Notes under the pieces: generated by a model
Seen by the model: the letters and a program-made list of their open reading frames with translations, nothing else
The model's database searches: none
Told to the model about the DNA's origin: nothing
Made by a program: the position numbers and the translations under genes
Assembly (NCBI GenBank): GCA_029987045.1
Contig: DALTWN010000045.1
Location: 1-7,431 of the forward strand
Direction of reading: 5' to 3'
DNA: 7,431 bases
Origin: Methanocorpusculum sp.
GTDB lineage: Archaea; Halobacteriota; Methanomicrobia; Methanomicrobiales; Methanocorpusculaceae
Shown here: piece by piece, positions 5,985-7,431 of the stretch
How positions within the stretch are numbered: the first letter of the stretch is position 1
Layout of the letters: every line of letters starts with the position of its first letter

Positions 5985-5996
5985 TCAGTTTAACCG
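5985..5996 (-). promoter_or_regulatory. Weak TATA-like element of the HsdM-tail gene
   Basis: The minus strand has GGTTAAACTGA, about 30-40 bases before ATG 5955. Spacing fits a nearly leaderless start, but the sequence is a poor TATA match. The 114-base gap holding it is a divergent promoter shared with rubredoxin. Confidence 0.25.
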
Positions 5997-6036
5997 ATAC
6001 GGCAGGAGAACGGATGCGGGTTGACAGAAACGGCAG

Positions 6037-6050
6037 TTTAATATATTTTA
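6037..6050 (+). promoter_or_regulatory. TATA box of the rubredoxin gene
   Basis: TTTAATATATTTTA is centred about 26 bases before the ATG at 6070, so the transcript should begin at or within a couple of bases of the start codon. No Shine-Dalgarno sequence precedes that ATG, which fits leaderless translation. Confidence 0.6.
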
Positions 6051-6069
6051 TTTACGATACATATTTCCC

Positions 6070-6282
6070 ATGGCAAGATGGTACTGTATTTACTGCGGAT
6101 GGATCTACGATGAAGAGAAAGGAGATCCGAAACACGGCATCGCACCGGGAACCAAATACGAGGATATTCCGGGTGACTGGGTATGTCCGCTCTGTCTCGT
6201 TCCGAAGAGCAAGCCTGGACTGTTCAAGAAACTTCCGGATGAGGCCGCCCACCGGGACGACACGCAGGAATTCTCTCTTTAA
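6070..6282 (+). CDS. Rubredoxin
   Basis: This 70-residue protein is a one-iron electron carrier. The Fe-binding cysteines are C6, C9, C39 and C42, in YCIYCGWIYD and DWVCPLC. The family core EEKGDPKHGIAPGTKYEDIP lies between the two pairs, with the usual spacing and the conserved aromatic residues. Two things differ from textbook rubredoxins: Leu43 replaces the Gly that usually follows the second CPxC knuckle, and a polar tail of roughly 15-20 residues extends beyond the normal ~52-residue fold. In anaerobic archaea, rubredoxins typically feed oxygen- or superoxide-detoxifying enzymes such as F420H2 oxidase or superoxide reductase; no partner gene is visible in this window. The start codon fits the TATA spacing for a leaderless message. 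Confidence 0.95.
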   Translation: MARWYCIYCGWIYDEEKGDPKHGIAPGTKYEDIPGDWVCPLCLVPKSKPGLFKKLPDEAAHRDDTQEFSL

Positions 6283-6300
6283 TTTTTTACATTTTTTTTT
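6283..6300 (+). terminator. T-tract terminator of rubredoxin
   Basis: Directly after the TAA come T6 (6283-6288) and, three bases later, T9 (6292-6300). Tandem T-runs without a preceding hairpin are the usual archaeal intrinsic terminator form. Confidence 0.6.
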
Positions 6301-6339
6301 CCGTATCGCCGATGACGACACGGTAGCGTCTCGATACGG
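6301..6339. repeat. 8-base inverted repeat between convergent genes
   Basis: CCGTATCG (6301-6308) is matched by CGATACGG (6332-6339), with a 23-base loop. On the minus strand the hairpin is followed at once by the complement of an A-run, not a T-run. It could stabilise transcript ends from either gene, but the loop is long and the stem short. Confidence 0.35.
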
Positions 6340-6361
6340 GTTATTCTAAATTTCGGAAAAG

Positions 6362-6377
6362 AAAAAAATTTTGAAAA
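6362..6377 (-). terminator. T-tract terminator of the DUF308 gene
   Basis: On the minus strand, downstream of the TAA at 6386-6384, come T5 (6377-6373) and T7 (6368-6362), separated by four bases. No hairpin is needed. With the rubredoxin T-runs it forms a two-way end between convergent genes. Confidence 0.5.
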
Positions 6378-6383
6378 AGGCAG

Positions 6384-6971
6384 TTACTGTGCCTTCTTCT
6401 GGGATGCTTTCAGGACGATACCTTCGATGATGGATGCAATACCGATGATTGCGAACATGATACCTGCGACGAGGGTCAGGATGAATGCGACACCGAAGAC
6501 GGTAACGTTGATGCCTGCGATGGAGATCACACCGAATGCGCCTGCTGCGGCGAGAACGACGATGAGACCGAAGATGATACCGATGATACCGGAGAAGATG
6601 AGCAGACCTCTGTTGATTTCCTTGCCGGAGACGATTGCTGCGACGATTTCAAAGATACCGTATACGATGGATGCGATACCGATGAACCAGACCATGAATG
6701 CAGTGAATGCAACCGGGTTGAACAGAGTGACGATACCGAGGATGATTACCAGGATACCCAATATTGCTGGAGCGATACCTGCTTTTCCTGAGAAGGAGAA
6801 TCCGCCGGCAAGCAGTGCAATACCGAGGAAGATAAGCAGAATGGATAACAACACTGCAATGGCGAATGTTGAAACCTGAGTGAAGATGATCATCAGGATA
6901 CCCAGGATCAGAAGAAGGATACCTCTTCCGATGAGGGCACCGACAGTGACATTCATAGTTGTTTCTGTCAT
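6384..6971 (-). CDS. DUF308/HdeD-family membrane protein
   Basis: The 195-residue product is nearly all membrane: six hydrophobic segments at about 10-30, 36-57, 65-84, 88-114, 121-143 and 158-187, rich in Gly, Ile, Leu and Val, with a short basic C-terminus (KASQKKAQ). The arrangement as three helix pairs with LGI/GIxxI repeats is that of the HdeD/DUF308 family. Only the enterobacterial HdeD has been linked to acid resistance; archaeal members have no known biochemical role. The N-terminus has no cleavable signal. ATG 6971 is supported by a TATA box about 29 bases upstream, giving a leaderless or near-leaderless RNA. Met6 (6956) is a less likely alternative. The gene is monocistronic. Confidence 0.88.
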   Translation of the reverse strand: MTETTMNVTVGALIGRGILLLILGILMIIFTQVSTFAIAVLLSILLIFLGIALLAGGFSFSGKAGIAPAILGILVIILGIVTLFNPVAFTAFMVWFIGIASIVYGIFEIVAAIVSGKEINRGLLIFSGIIGIIFGLIVVLAAAGAFGVISIAGINVTVFGVAFILTLVAGIMFAIIGIASIIEGIVLKASQKKAQ

Positions 6972-6995
6972 AACTTACTCATTTTGTATTGTACC

Positions 6996-7005
6996 GATAT
7001 ATACC
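6996..7005 (-). promoter_or_regulatory. TATA box of the DUF308 gene
   Basis: The minus strand reads GGTATATATC, centred near 7000. Transcription 26 bases on would begin near 6974, three bases before the ATG at 6971. This both marks the promoter and supports the longer start. Confidence 0.6.
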
Positions 7006-7110
7006 TTCTCAGAGAGAGGATTTTTGCCGATTTCAGGGGAATCTCCCGGAATTTTTCCTGCATGACGGCGGCGTGAGAGCGGTTTCGCGGCCGGGGCGGA
7101 TGTATATCAG

Positions 7111-7121
7111 AAAAATATTAT
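7111..7121 (+). promoter_or_regulatory. Possible TATA box of the nucleotidyltransferase gene
   Basis: AAAAATATTAT is centred about 34 bases before ATG 7151, giving a predicted RNA start near 7143. A second AT stretch, TTTAAAAATA (7133-7142), is too close to serve this ATG. No Shine-Dalgarno is seen. The 179-base gap from 6972 to 7150 otherwise contains a GC-rich stretch (7062-7099) in which I see no feature. Confidence 0.35.
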
Positions 7122-7150
7122 CCCGTATTGAGTTTAAAAATACATCATCG

Positions 7151-7431
7151 ATGGATTCGTATACCAGTATCAGATTAGAAACTTTGGAGACGCTCAAGGA
7201 GCACTTGCCAGAAATGCAGGCGAAATTCGGCGTTGAAACACTGGATCTGTTCGGATCTGTGGCACGTGGAGATGACACGCCGGATTCCGATATCGATATC
7301 CTGTATACATTTGCACCGGGGAAATCCACTCTTTCGAATCTGATACAGCTTGGAGATTATCTTGAGGATCTTTTTCACAAAAAGGTGGGTCTGGTCGGTA
7401 AGAACTGGATAAGTCCTCATTTCAGTGAGTC
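7151..7431 (+). CDS. MNT-type minimal nucleotidyltransferase, 5' part (runs off window)
   Basis: The frame is open from ATG 7151 to the right edge (93 full codons). It carries the Pol-beta-type nucleotidyltransferase signature LFGSVARGD at residues 33-41, then SDIDIL at 46-51, whose Asp47 and Asp49 are the metal-binding pair. Proteins of this size and motif are MntA-like antitoxins that add AMP to a partner HEPN toxin, and the HEPN gene would be expected immediately downstream, beyond the window. The third catalytic carboxylate normally sits in a VDLV-type strand after the helical segment; here the matching strand reads VGLV (79-82), with Gly80 in the Asp position. The protein may therefore bind its partner without transferring nucleotide, or use another acidic residue. 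The start lacks a Shine-Dalgarno. Confidence 0.88.
   Translation, partial: MDSYTSIRLETLETLKEHLPEMQAKFGVETLDLFGSVARGDDTPDSDIDILYTFAPGKSTLSNLIQLGDYLEDLFHKKVGLVGKNWISPHFSE

Noticed and set aside
6427..6879. 150-codon plus-strand frame rich in Met, Ile, Pro and Thr
   Set aside because: It is the antisense image of the hydrophobic, Gly/Ile-rich DUF308 protein.
7033..7420. Minus-strand frames at 7033-7329 and 7175-7420
   Set aside because: They are antisense to the MNT nucleotidyltransferase, whose GSxxRG and DID motifs fix the coding strand.

Overview
The window looks like a chromosomal segment of a methanogenic euryarchaeon, most plausibly of the Methanomicrobiales type. I infer this from AT-rich TATA-like boxes placed about 25 bases before start codons with almost no leader, an archaeal-type ribosome site (GGTGATC), T-tract gene ends, a small siroheme-reductase-like protein with a built-in ferredoxin domain (common in methanogens), and a DUF4143 ATPase. 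The species cannot be named from sequence alone.

Layout, left to right. Bases 1-306 hold a terminator-like hairpin, presumably ending a gene to the left, then an array of 25-base palindromic units repeated every 40 bases. This array abuts a plus-strand DUF4143 AAA ATPase (307-1491). Bases 1492-1657 look non-coding. A short, easily missed minus-strand gene lies at 1658-1816.

From 4936 (or 4957) down to 1885 runs a tight minus-strand operon of four genes: a helical protein of unknown function, a sulfite/nitrite reductase-like siroheme [4Fe-4S] protein with two ferredoxin clusters, a class V cysteine desulfurase, and a 120-residue protein of unknown function. The gaps are 12, 13 and 6 bases. 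The operon's theme is probably sulfur handling: reduction of an oxidised sulfur or nitrogen substrate alongside release of sulfur from cysteine. The 52-residue gene may be an appendix to it.

A second, separate minus-strand gene (5146-5955) encodes an unrecognised protein whose last ~30 residues resemble the C-terminal tail of type I restriction-modification HsdM subunits. It diverges from a leaderless rubredoxin gene (6070-6282). Rubredoxin converges on a six-helix DUF308/HdeD membrane protein (6384-6971, minus), with T-tracts on both strands in the gap. The right edge holds the 5' part of an MNT-type minimal nucleotidyltransferase (7151 to the window end), the usual antitoxin partner of a HEPN toxin. 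Its third catalytic carboxylate position appears to be Gly.

The points most worth following are the 40-base-period palindrome array at the ATPase promoter, the reductase/desulfurase operon with its two unknown partners, the HsdM-like tail on an otherwise unrelated protein, the small 52-residue gene, and the altered catalytic residue in the nucleotidyltransferase.
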